A stretch of DNA of 64,000 nucleotides, from the NCBI GenBank assembly GCA_026168455.1, contig CM047429.1, positions 55,931,027 to 55,995,026 of the forward strand. The letters run 5' to 3'. The notes beneath the pieces are model-generated. The model ran no database searches. It was not told the DNA's origin and saw nothing but the letters and a program-made list of their open reading frames with translations. Below are positions 15,101-28,400 of the stretch, in pieces. Made by a program: the position numbers and the translations under genes. Source of the DNA: Theocolax elegans (taxonomy: Eukaryota > Arthropoda > Insecta > Hymenoptera > Cerocephalidae). Each line of letters begins with the position of its first letter. Within the stretch, counting starts at the first letter, position 1.

Positions 15101-16396
15101 TATACACCTATACATTTGAGAAGTCGGTAGGTAATACTTACTAGGAGTAGGTTGGAAGCTGCGTGCGTGAAGTTTAACGTACCGTGTCGGCAGATAGAAG
15201 AGACAGAGGGAACTATCTGAGGCTAATGAGGACGCGGTCTATGTGTACAGGATGCACGATGGCGGCCCACGGAGAGGAACGCGCTCGGAGACGCTCCAAA
15301 TGGAGCAGGGAGCGCATTATGCGGATGATGTACCAGATCTCCTGGAACTGAGCCCGTGTGAAGATTTCATTCTCGGCTCTGGAGGCTTACGATCATAATT
15401 ACTCGTAACCTTTTGTTTCTCTTGTAATTACACGATAAGTCGGAAATAATCGTTCACGTACTTTTCCACATTCTTCAACTTTGGTTTTGTTAATTTATTT
15501 AAACGGGTGATTTACGATGCGGCATAACGGTATCCAAATTATTTTACTCCTCAAATAGACGGGAAACTTAGATATACTATGGTAAAGTTGACAATTTCGC
15601 ATCACGCTATAAATCAATATATACCCGTCTGACCAAATACTGAGCACTACTACTACTACTACATTATAGCTTTACTTACTGTAGACATATTATACTCATG
15701 TTTTTTACCTTTTCACTGTAATTCATTATATTTTTAATTACTTGTAATTAAACAAAATTAATTTCTTTTAACAATTACTTTTTATGAGGTACGTTATTGG
15801 GATAAAGTTTACTAAACTTTTATTATTATATTAAACAGTAATATAAGTGAAAAAATTGCTTATTAACCAATGCTTTGTATTATTAATTATAATACAATTT
15901 GTTATTTTTTAATGTTTATTTAATTTACAACGATATGTTAATATAATTTATTAATGCAAAAATTCTATTTTATTCATTCAGAACTAAAAGAATTCTGTAA
16001 TTGCTGTAAAATATTGGATTCCGAAACTTCCTTGTTCGGCATTAACTATTTGATTTTACATTTCTTTTCTAATTATTTTTAATACTTTGATGAACTTTTT
16101 TATTGCTTGATTATGTACTTTTCATCTGACCAAATCTTCCATTTTAATGTTTCAAAAACATTCATAATAAAATACTCGTTTAAACGTCTGTAAATAAAAA
16201 ATAATGTATACGTATTATTTAAATTAAAAATTTAACTGTGATTTAATATTACGATAAACATAATTCGATTACACAGTTAATCAACAAGCTAAAATACAAT
16301 TTCGGGGTCGACATAACGGATTTAACATTTCGTCGATAAATCGATTTTAATTTAAAATGACGCGATATTGGAATATCGTGCTGCTTAAGCACAACT

Positions 16397-16433
<37 letters not shown>

Positions 16434-19400
16434 TATGTTGTGTGTCAATTTGTCGTCTTATATACTAAAATTGAAACGATAAAAACGTGTTTTACTTTAA
16501 TTTAGAGTATTTATATAATTATTTCAATTATGACAGTTGCATAAATTAATGAAAATTGCGATGATCATGAGATTCTTTATATACGTCGTAAAGAACGCGA
16601 GTATAGTATTGTTTCGTCGAAATATTTTTCAAGTAGTTTTTCTTCGAAAACAATATGATATGGCGAGGCGAAGACATCAGGATGACTGGGTAAAATATTT
16701 CCTAAAATTGGCTGGCGCTCAAATATAATGCGGGCCCCTCGCTGCCTATCACGGGCGTGGATCGGATGGTGGCGCAAAAGAAAGGATAAGGCCAGGCGGA
16801 CTGCTCGAAAACAGTTCGGTAGCAATCACCTAAGGGAAGAGAGAGTTTGAGAGAGATTGAAGAGTGAGCGAAAGATTCGAAAGGTCAGCGGTGTGAAGAT
16901 CTGGATATCATCGACGAGGATCACCTACTGACTCTACCGATTGACCACCCCGAGTAGAGCGGCCAACAGAGAAAGAAAAGTGTATAAGTGTAGGAGAAAA
17001 TACAGCGACTTATTAACCGCAAGCGCGAAATGAGTAAGACGCGGGTGGCGAACGGTTGCGGATGAAGTTGTAACAACGGTTGGAGGCGGAAATGACGCAT
17101 AATTTGAGACGTGGGACGAGTGAGAATGGAGGCGGGAAAATTGAAGGGGCGAGATTGTTGTACAAAGAGAGAGAGAGAGCGAAGTATACAAATGTATAAA
17201 AAGAGTATGTTAAGTGATCAAAAGTGTAAATATACTTATTGTTTATTCAAAAGCCTGTATTTTTCTTTTACATATCTCCCGTAAATACCGCAAAAGTTCC
17301 TGAGTTCGCGGGCAGCTATTGTACCGTGAAATAAAATCATCTTCCAATGAAAAAAAATATGTTTGTACGTGGATCAGGAAAATAATTAAAAAGAAAATTG
17401 AGTTAGTTACTTGCCGTGTTACAAAATGTTAGTTGTATTACCCTCCAATATCCAGCACTGTTATTACTACAAGTTTCAGTATTTTGTGACATTATGTTAA
17501 TAAAGGACTATCAAAATGGTAATGTATTGATTCGAATATTCTCGATATACGGAATGTTCCAAAGTGTACAATTATTGAAGTTGAGCTTAATATGTAACTG
17601 TCACCCGATTATCATAGTATTACCATTTGAATTACAAAAGGTATTTTAATGAATTATCTACAGAACCTCATGTTTAAATAGCTATTTAATAATAATGCAC
17701 GAGTACCTGTACGTAGTTAAATTACGCGTGAAAATGATTCGAGTAAAAGTGAAAATTAGTTACGTATCGAAAGCAAGAATATCAATTGCGACGTAGTGTC
17801 ATTTTTCGGCGCTCACAAATAAGAAAAAAAGAGTATGCTGCTACCGAATTTGGCCGAGATAGCAGTGAGTCTGTAGTTAACGCGTGAACCCGTACAGTTT
17901 ACGAGATATGAACCAGCACCAGGAAGCGTTTCTCGCGAGTTACCGAGCGTGTGTTGTGCGAAGGACCAAGTGCCTCGGGTATCCGAGGTAAGTAATTTGC
18001 CGCGGTGTCGTGCTACCGCCTCACGGACGAAGAATTTCTCGGATGCATCCAGCGGCCAGGACACGTTGGACACTGATCAGGGTGCATGGACCTTTAATAA
18101 TTTCACGGCGACGAAAAGAACGTGTTCTTCGGAGCCGTTGTCCATATTCAAATAAATAAATAAATCGTACATGGTCCCTGGGACGAAATACCATGTTGCA
18201 CAGTCAAACTCGTGGAGAATTAATTTAAAGTTTAGCAATGAGTCAATAGAGTACAATGGAACAAAAGACTTGACTAATATTATGGGGAATATAACCTCCA
18301 TATACTTAAAGCATTTCTCATTTAATGCACTCGGGTAATTTTGCAGCCGAGCGTGTTCGCCGCTCCTGAAAGTTCGAATCTCTCGAGAGCAGACGGGGGG
18401 CATGTGCATGCGTATATACGGACGTCGCATCGAAAGAGGTAGTGCGGGAGAGACAGTTATATATAAAAGGGGAGAGAGACGGTGGGGTGAGGTGAAGGGG
18501 AGGAGAATGTTGAGAGAGAGAGAGGGAACGAGATACGAGCGGAATTTCGGACTTCCTCTCCCTCCGGTCGTACGGATGGCTGCGAGTCGAGTGGAAACGC
18601 GCGGTGTCGTGCTGCCATCGACCTTTGAATGTGAAATGAAGCCCGCGCGATGACACCCGATGCCGATGGTGCTATATACATACATACGCATATATACCTC
18701 GATATCATTGCATGTAGGACAAACCTGCTTAACTGACCAGAAATTTCCATCGGTATAAAGGCCTATAGTAAAATTATTTCACTCGAGGCCACGATTTACG
18801 GTCTCGTTTCATTGTCAATTGGTTAGCTTTGCTGCCCGATAAAGTTCCAAATGCGTGGCAAGTTTTTATACGTTTCATTACCGCGAGAAAGCGAGAAAGA
18901 GAGATACAGTTATTGAACGTTTCGTACTTTCATATTGTATTTTAATTGCACACCATTTTCGCTATCAATTTTTTAATAATTTTTTTATTCTTCCTATTTT
19001 CAATAATATTTACAAAATGCGTACAGTATGCAACTATAACAACTGTACAAAAATAATAAATTAAAGTTAAAGAAAAGAAGATTATTTGGTGTTTGAAGTT
19101 AAAGTTTTAGACGTTGTTATCGAGTTGACGTAGCCTCTACATGTACAACCAACAAGATTATACGTCGATGTGGAAATTTCCAAAGGAAGCACAAGTTGCA
19201 CAATTATTTTTAACAATACACGTAACTCGGTGTGCGGTAAACCTCACATTTGAGTATATTTATATACCTGCATTTGCCATAGTTATCTAGATTAACATTT
19301 CGTGTGAAGCTGATTACGAATAGTATATTATACTTTTCCTTAAAATGGATCATATTTAAAAAATTCTTACTTAATTTATAAAAAAATATTATGGAAAAGA

Positions 19401-22400
19401 ATATACATTACAAAAGAATATAATATCTTTTTAGATTCATTTATAAAATGTATTATTAGATGTATTACCATATTGTAAGTGCATCGCATTTCTTAGGAAT
19501 ACAAAACTATATACAGAAGAGTTGATGGGGGAAAAACGTGAACGAATGCGCTAGCTCTTCTAAGTTCGTTTATTGTTCTGTTTTAGCATCAGCAATTTAC
19601 GGAAGTTCCTTGAATCTGTCGTCGGTGCACAGAGACGACATGGGAAATTATACCTGCACCGCAGACAATGGTGTACCGCCTAGTTCCAGTAAAAGATATA
19701 AACTGCAAGTGAAATGTAAGTTTTTCAAGTTTTAATTAAATCTGATTATTTAAATTCTTGTGCCTATTATATTTAATTGAAACCAGGACAAATTTAATGG
19801 CGGGTGACTTTATGATGAAACTATTTTAATTATTTTCGGTATATTGCTAATTATAAAATAATATTTCTATTTCTTTACTTATCAATAAATCTAATGATAC
19901 CTACTTATATTCTAATAGAATGAATAAATTAACAATTAAAAAAAAAAATTATTATGATTCATTTTCGAATTTTTGATGATCTACGGTTCAGTAATTGAGA
20001 GCAACAGTTTGCATATTCATATATGTATTAGGGGTTAATTAAAAATTAAATACAAAAGTGCAAAACTGTATACGTGAAAGTATTACTTCAATTTATATCG
20101 TTACAATAATTTTCAGAAATATGTAATCATTGAAATAACAGTAGTAATATATACAACTGACATATTTCACGATTTTATTCAGAAAAACGTGTATACGAAT
20201 TATGTCCGTAACCCATGTGGTATAGTTTTCAACCGTTTTTTCTTTCGATTATGATGCATTCACATACTGTGGTAAATCCGTATTATGATTGAATTGAATA
20301 AACGTATATACGTACGAGTATTCATCTAGACACGAGTCGAGCGGAGCATACATTACACATAGAATTCGATACAGAAGGCGCCTTGTTTATTTTCTTTGTC
20401 TTATACTGTATCTGCCATTTTCATTTCAGTCGTTCCTCATTTTCTCGCTTTGTCGTTCCGTTTTCTGCATACATATACGTATCCTTTTACTTTCAAGCTT
20501 CTAATGTTGTAGCCAACTTGTAGTTTTAAGCTTGCGAGTTTATTTCCGAAAGAAAGTGTATTAAATGTGATGTTAATATATATGTATACACGTACATTAA
20601 TTATTGTCTGTATAATTTTATTGGTGCGCATTATATATACGTAATTGTATGTGTAAATAAATCACAGGAGTTAAATGGGTCTTGTACCCACCGCTTTAAT
20701 TGTATTACTTTTTAACTCAATCTAAAAGACCATATATATCGGTTTATAACAAGTAGATAAATAAATTTTTATATTATACAATTATTTTCAAAATACAATT
20801 TTAACTATATTTTTAGGTAATATCTAAGATTTTGATTTTATGTATTATTAAGTTTGTCTAATATATCGAGCCTGAATATATAGAAAATATAAAATTTAAA
20901 TTAGTTTATAAAATATTATTAAATTTTTTGTTTGGTTTCAATACTAATATTATATATAATATTGTAGCCTCAATATTTGCACACTAAACAAAATAATAAA
21001 TAATTTAATAATAGTAAAATATTTGTTTAAAAGTAAAATTTAATTTTTTTTATATTGGTTATAAAAAATATGGTACGTCGATAGAACAATATTAATTAAT
21101 ACAAAGATAAAGCATTATTGCAAAACGTAGTATTAAATATATCAATTCACAATATTTCTTTATACGATACTTACAATTTTTATAAAAGTAATTTAATTTG
21201 AGTCAACGAGTCACGTTTGACAAGGGTCACACTGTGAATTTAACACCTGACATTATTTAAAGTAAAGAAATCAAAGATTATAAATATCAGAAACAACCGG
21301 GAAATTTAAAGTTAAATGTCGGTGACTTTTATACAGTATTTCGTCTCTCTTTGACTTTTGCTCGTTTTGTGTTATTTACCCTGCATTTTCCGGGAGTGAG
21401 CGCGTGAGTTCGAACCAGCTGTCAGTCGCCTGGCGCTCGTGGTACAGCCGATAACGGGCCATTGCCACGACAGCTCTCCGACATCCGAGGAGTCATTGCA
21501 CACTTTGACGGGCTTACAAGCCTTCGCGAACCTCGCACAATGCTTCCTGCGACAGTTCAGCCTACATATATATTTATATATAGGTATATATAGGCGATGG
21601 CACAGTCTATAACGTCGTAGCTTTAAATACTCTGATATCGTGTACTTATTACAAAAATGTTTTCGAATTATAGGTTCAATGATGTTATTATGCTTAATTT
21701 AAAGTTATTCGTTTGATTCTTTTATAGGAGGAATTTGGAGTATATTTTTTAGATATTTAAATTTTTGTAGCTACAAACGTAAAGCAACGATAATTAACTG
21801 TGAATTTCTGTTTCCATCGACAGTTCCTCAATTGTGGTTCAATTTGATATCACGATGTTTGTATTGGTCCAAGTCAGCAGTTATTCTAATTATAAAGCAT
21901 TAAATGAAATTATAAGTTTTTTAAATACTTACTTTTTTATGTAAAATACAATGATTTTAAAACAAAGATAATAAAAAATTTCTTACATTATTTCTAATGT
22001 TTCACGAGCCATGGTTATTTTAGTATAAGATTATGATTGATTATTCTTTTGACCCCGAAAAAAAGTTAGAAGTTTGCATTACTAATAAGTTCTGTTGCTC
22101 AAGTGCAAGCTAAGAGAATCCATGAGATGCAAAGTTTGTTTGGCAAGTAGCGGGCAATCACATTTAATTGAATCGAAAACTTTCAATATGAGAACGTAAG
22201 GAAATTTTCGCTCCTTTCGGAGAAGTACCACTAGAATGATCATCGAATCAAGTGCGAAAAGGAAATTTTACTTTACAATGCTGATTTAAAGTAAATTTTT
22301 CTATCAAATCAAGTATATTAAGTGTTTAGAAATCTGATTAGTAAACACAATTAAGTATTGACGTGTGTTTTAATACGAGTTAATGTACTACAGTAAAGAA

Positions 22401-25400
22401 ATACTATTTTAATTTAAGTAATTCATTTTAAATTTACTTTCAAAATGAGGAAAAATGTATATACAGAATGCGTTGATATAGTATCTTATGTGTTAATCAA
22501 ACTAAACAAAGATAATTAAAATAGTAATAATTAAATAAATAAAAATATAATCATCATAAGTTAGTTGAACTCCGTAACACCCACTTTCAAAACAATTCTC
22601 ATATTAAATATTAAAATTCAGTTTGAATTCCGTCGATTTAAAAAATAAAAAGGGACATCGACCTATATTTCACCATTAAACGCTCGAAAACAGAGACCCA
22701 CAAAGAAATTCGTATATCATAGATTTATGATATCGCTTTTCCATATTGACTTATGTTTTATGCAGTTGAGCCATTAATACGGATTCGCGCGCCTGTGGTG
22801 CGAGCTCGGAGTCAAGGTAATGTCATCCTCGAATGTGAGGTCGAGGGTTTCCCGAAACCCGAAGTATACTGGGAATTCAGGGACAACCGTATCGAAAATA
22901 GACAGGACAAGTATAGGCTCCAAGAGGAAGACTACAGGAGAGATTATAAGGTATATAAATCCAACTATATTCGTATATATATACATGTATTTTTGGGAAA
23001 ATGTAAATAGGGCAAATAAATAATACGGTGGAAACGCGTGGCTTTATATTACACGCAAATATTAATTTCATGGATTGTACATTTATATAAATAAGGCTTG
23101 CGAAAGCTGTTTCTTGGAGCCAAATAATATATCACGCCGACGGTAAATTATTAGACTCTCGTGAACTTATAATAAATGTGAAGGGGAAGGGGAGGGAGTG
23201 TACAATATGTTGGAGTTTCAAATCAATAGTAAGTTTGAATAGCGTGGTAATTTTCATCTACCTAATTCGTTGTGTTTAACTATAATCAAAATTGTATCGA
23301 TTCGGTTAATTATTTTATTAAGTTGTTTCGTGTAAGATATATTGAGTATTCGATGTTTTTTGAAACTGCATAAGAATATAGATCACATGCTTCTTTCATT
23401 AAATAGTAATTAACTGAGAAACCTGGACCCATTAGAATGAGTTATGGACTACGAGCTTCATTATTCGGAACCAAAAGCAGCTACTAGATTCTCATTAAGA
23501 TCCGTGTTTCGGGAAGATGATGTTCTTGTTACTTAACGAACGATGGTCAAAACAGAGCTCAAGATTGAAAGCAATTACAAATTTAACGTTCGAAATGTAA
23601 TCTATTTTAGCTTAGTTGATAATTAATGCTTTTTACCCATATATATATATATAAAGTATTTACTCGCCTTAATAATTTATATTCAATCTTTGAGCTCACT
23701 TAAAATTTATTTTTATATTAAGCTATTTAAATGTATTTAGTACATTTAATACCGATGATTTAACTTTCAGTTCAGGATGAGACTGAAAATAAGTAGAGTA
23801 AGTTCAAATGATTATGGAACATATTACTGCGTGGCAAGGAATTCGATGAATTCTACAAAAGGATTCGTAACTGTAAAAGGTAATTTTCAAAATTTTACAT
23901 TATATCACTGTTTTTCAAGCGTTGAATAATTTCTAAATTTTTAGAAAAAAAGTGTTAACAGAATAATAAAAGTCAATCTAATGAATAGTTGAGAACGCTT
24001 TATTTCTTTTTATTTAGATTCAAATGACAGGACAGCGGAACCCAAGGGTGTAACCATTTTCGGGAAGCTTCCGCCTCCACGACCACAATACAGAAGTCTC
24101 TGCCCTCCTCAATTAAATTGCGACAGCTGTCCGCAGGCAAACTGTAGATACATGGGTGTCGAGGCAAAGCCTATGACTGGCATCAATTTTACGGGGTTGA
24201 CCCCTCGAGTTGCCGGTACGTTAATGTCATCGGGAGCTTCATTCAATTTATATCCATCTTTCCCTATTTTTAACATTTTGTTATCTAAGGATAAATACAT
24301 TTTTTTCAAACTTTTCAGACACAGAATTCTGTCAGAATTTAATATTATGTTGAAAATTCTTTTTCGTTTTACCGTTTGAGAAATCCTTTTTACGGTTACA
24401 CAATACACCTTTATTTTTATCCAAAATCTGTCTGTATTAATAATGTACATATAAGAGAAAAAAACTGGAATTTTAAAATTAATAGTACAAGAATTTTAAT
24501 AAGTTTTAAATTGATACGACGACGTGCCTACTAAAAAGATTAAAATAGAACAGCAATCTATTCAAAATCTAGTCTGAATCATTAATTATTTTAATAACAT
24601 TAATATCTCTATAAAAATATACTTTTACATTCAATAATCATAAGAAACTTTCCAAGAACAGCTAATGTTCAAACGAATATAAATTATAAACATTCTTAAA
24701 ATTACGCATGAAGTTTATTTGTTTAATATATGATATCGTATTTTTCGATCACTTCAGTCTCATTTGTGCAAATAATATCCAATTCATTTCGGGAATGAAA
24801 TAATTTTCTCTGAATAATTCGATAGAACAGTTTGATTAAAATCGAACTATAATGTTGTAAATCATGTAAGCGATAAAGTTTCTCCGTTCGAAGCATTGAA
24901 TCATTTATTTTTCCAAGAAAATTTCAAAACTAAGGAGAAATTTAAATCTCTATCATTTTTAACTTTTCCACGATAATTTATCTTACGAACGAGGAAGTCT
25001 AAATGCATATCCAGTTACTTTTTCTGTACGTACCCAAGTTCCATCGAGGCCCATCTATTTTAAACTGCGAGCGTGAGCACAAGGGACGGTTTTGTAACGA
25101 TCTACCGGTTCGATTTGCGTGTACAGGCGGCGTGATTGCTGCTGTGGGAATAGCCATATTCAAGGGCAAGATGGACGATTCGTACGGTATCTGGATGCAG
25201 GACGCTTCACCGAAGAGCGAGGCGACGGCGGGCAAATTGTGGGTAACGCGAAGCAACGATACTTCCCACATCTACGAATACGGTGACATCCTCAATTACG
25301 GGGAGATGACGCCACGTAGTATCAAGCTGCCATATCCATTCCAGGTTTACCATTATATTTATCTACACTTTTCTTGATACTTCAACACTTCAATTCTAGG

Positions 25401-28400
25401 TAGCACGTCAATTATTTAAAAAATTATTTTTTATTACGATTTTGTACACAAGAAAATTTGATATTCTATTAATTTTTCAATGATCATTTAGACGCAATAA
25501 GTAGTGCGAAACATTCTTTTCAACGCTATAAATGTATTAATTACGAAGAGTTATACATACACATGTATATTTATCGCAGAGACAAAAAGAAAATTATTCA
25601 AAAGATTTTTTAATAAAACGGTGGTTCAATCGAGTGGTTTCACTTCTCTTTTTTCTACCTTATGGCCATTATGTTATATATATACATCCAGTTAAATTCT
25701 GTAGCTTTTATTCTTTACCTCTGGCAGTCGCGAAATTAGAGAAACGGAATAATTGAATAAGAAAATATTCTCTTCGCGTCAACTGTATCAGCTAGGATTC
25801 AATTTGCATGTCTGTACGGGGGACAAGGTTCCAGTGAAATTAATTAAAACATATTCAAATTACCTCCGCGTATAACCATCATCTATAACTCTATATATCT
25901 CTCTCTCGATCTTCGTAAGACTTTTTTATTTTTGCGTGTCTATAAAAATCCTATTCCAAGGATTCTCGGGAGACTTTATTATGAGTGTACACCCTTTCTC
26001 TCAATGACCCTTAACCTTCATGCGCAAATAAAAATGTAGGAGACTGTACAAATATTTGACGGAATTCATACATACGATACGCATTTTAATTATATTCATT
26101 CGTAAATTTTTTTTAGTATTTATTCAGAGGTGAATATGATTACTTTACGAGAATTAATATAAATAAATTTTTTTATGTAAATTGCAGATACTAAAGGTTT
26201 ATAAGGAATTTTTAATGTACAATTTTTCAATACTGTTAAATAATAATGATGATGATAAAGTTGTGGTTGGATAATGCATTATGCGCAATAAATAAAATGT
26301 ATTTCAAACTTTAACATTATTTTCAGCTGCTTCATCATCATTATAAATATATATTCTCGTAACGTGTGTCGCATTATTACTTCAAAACTCGTTATTACAG
26401 TCTCGAGAGTGACAGTGTACATTGAAATTCGTGTAAATCCAAGTAATAATTGAAAATATTTTTATAAACTTTTGTTAATAATAATAGAATTTATTTTCTT
26501 ATAATTTACATTTTTGTTAATGATGAGGTAAAAGTTGTTAAAAAAATAGAGTAATACATACAATTTCTCCACACAAATATACTTGTATATATATATTTGC
26601 AGTATTTGTATGTAATAATAATTCTTATACTACGTTTTTATGTCTCCTATTACCCACATCAATAGATAAAAACGAAAATGCTCGTAACTCGAGCATAAAG
26701 TTACAATCGGTGATTCGATTCTCTGGGTGTAGGAAAAAAATCGTAAAATGTATATACGTGGTTTGTGAAAAATGTAAAAATGAAATTTGTTAAAACGTAT
26801 AAAAACGAGTACGCAATTTAGAAATTAAAGAATCTTCCAATATTAGAAGATAAATGCTTTTGATGTATAAAAAATGAAGTTTAATCATATCTATATTTCA
26901 AATTAGAAAATAAAAATGTATTAATTAATATATATATATATATATTAATAAAATTATAGATAGTTTTATTTATTACGAAAGAAAAAAATTAAAAATTATA
27001 AATTTATTGATCAGTGAAAAATAATGACATTTGACGTCACGTAATACGATGTAATTTTTAAGTTTACATCCATAAATATATTAAGAAATTAGAACTCTCT
27101 CGTATATCATGAAAAAAGTTATGATTGACGTTATTGTTACTAAACTTAGGAACGTCCAGTGTTTACCTCAGTATCATGACCATTACATTTTTTAAAAAAC
27201 TAACAATATTCTAAAGTTACAATATTACATTATATAATGCACTGAAAAAAAAACATTTCATTGTATCAAATACATGTGCCTTATTCATTATGTCGCAATG
27301 TTATTTTCCTACATAAGAAATGTTTCTCCTTGTGGGAGCGAAACATGAGACCTTTGACGCATAGAAACATTTTTCTCTATATGTGTACGAAGATTTTAAA
27401 AGTAAACTCAATTATGGTTTAAAATTTCCAGGGTAATGGTCACTTGGTCAACGACGGCTACTTCTTTTACAATCCATACAATCGATCGTCTATAATACGA
27501 TTGGATCTAACGCATTCCGAAGGTACGATGTACGCCTACAGTCGACTGGAGATGGAGCTTCCAGGGCTACGCGTCAATACGGGCAATTATCTATACACGC
27601 CCAATCACAATTTCAATTACGTTGACTTCGACGTCGACGAGAACGGTAGGTATTATAGCCCTCGCGTAAGGCCATTAATTTTCCGTTAGATACTAACCAT
27701 TTCACCTGATTAAAATTCGTTGGTATATCAAACCGATCAGTTGCCTTGAGTTAACCGTATAAGATACATTCACATCTATACGTTTTGTTGCACTAAAATA
27801 TTTATTATTTTATTTATCGCTGCTAAGAAAATTTATTTATTTTCAATCGATTTGTAGATTTAATGAATCCTATCTATAATACGCACACTTTTTTTTTAAT
27901 ATATGGCAATTCCGTTGAATTGTTGATGTATTAAGTCGGCCGTTGCACTAAAACTAATGGAGATTACATGAAATTATTCAAAAGGACGTACAAAAGAAGG
28001 ATGTAGCTTTGATCAACAGTTATAGGTAGTTCATACTCTAAAAGCTTTTCTACATATAATCTCCTGACCAATAAAAATAGAAAAATTTCTACTTCTATTT
28101 TATGCGATTTTATGCTCAAATTTTTTGGACTTCGTATGTATCATGGAACACCTACACGGAGAGAAATAATTTGTAAATATTACAAAGCTGTTTGGTAAAA
28201 ATTCCTAAACTCTCAAGTAATGTGGTAACAAACTGCGAATCTCGTAATTTTTACCAAACTAAATTGTAATTTTAATTTTTTTTTTAACATCAGAAAAAAA
28301 ATTTTATTCCTCCGCATATTATTTATTTTTGAGTTTATGTATATTATTCGAGGTTATGGAAATTTTAAATATTTAAATGAAATTTAATTAGTGAAAAAAA

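Larger units (their letters stand above)
12452..19586 (+). other. 7.1-kb intron between exons C and D (splits Ig domain 1)
   Basis: AT-rich, with several GC-richer islands: 14985-15400, 16725-17170, 17880-18100 and 18340-18660. A (TA)n tract lies at 16400-16431. The islands may be enhancers, alternative promoters or unannotated exons; two candidates are described in the findings. No recognisable protein family was seen in them. Confidence 0.7.

Noticed and set aside
18077..18691. 204-codon - strand open frame
   Set aside because: Long, but contains runs derived from GA repeats, has no recognisable domain and overlaps competing frames in a GC-rich island.
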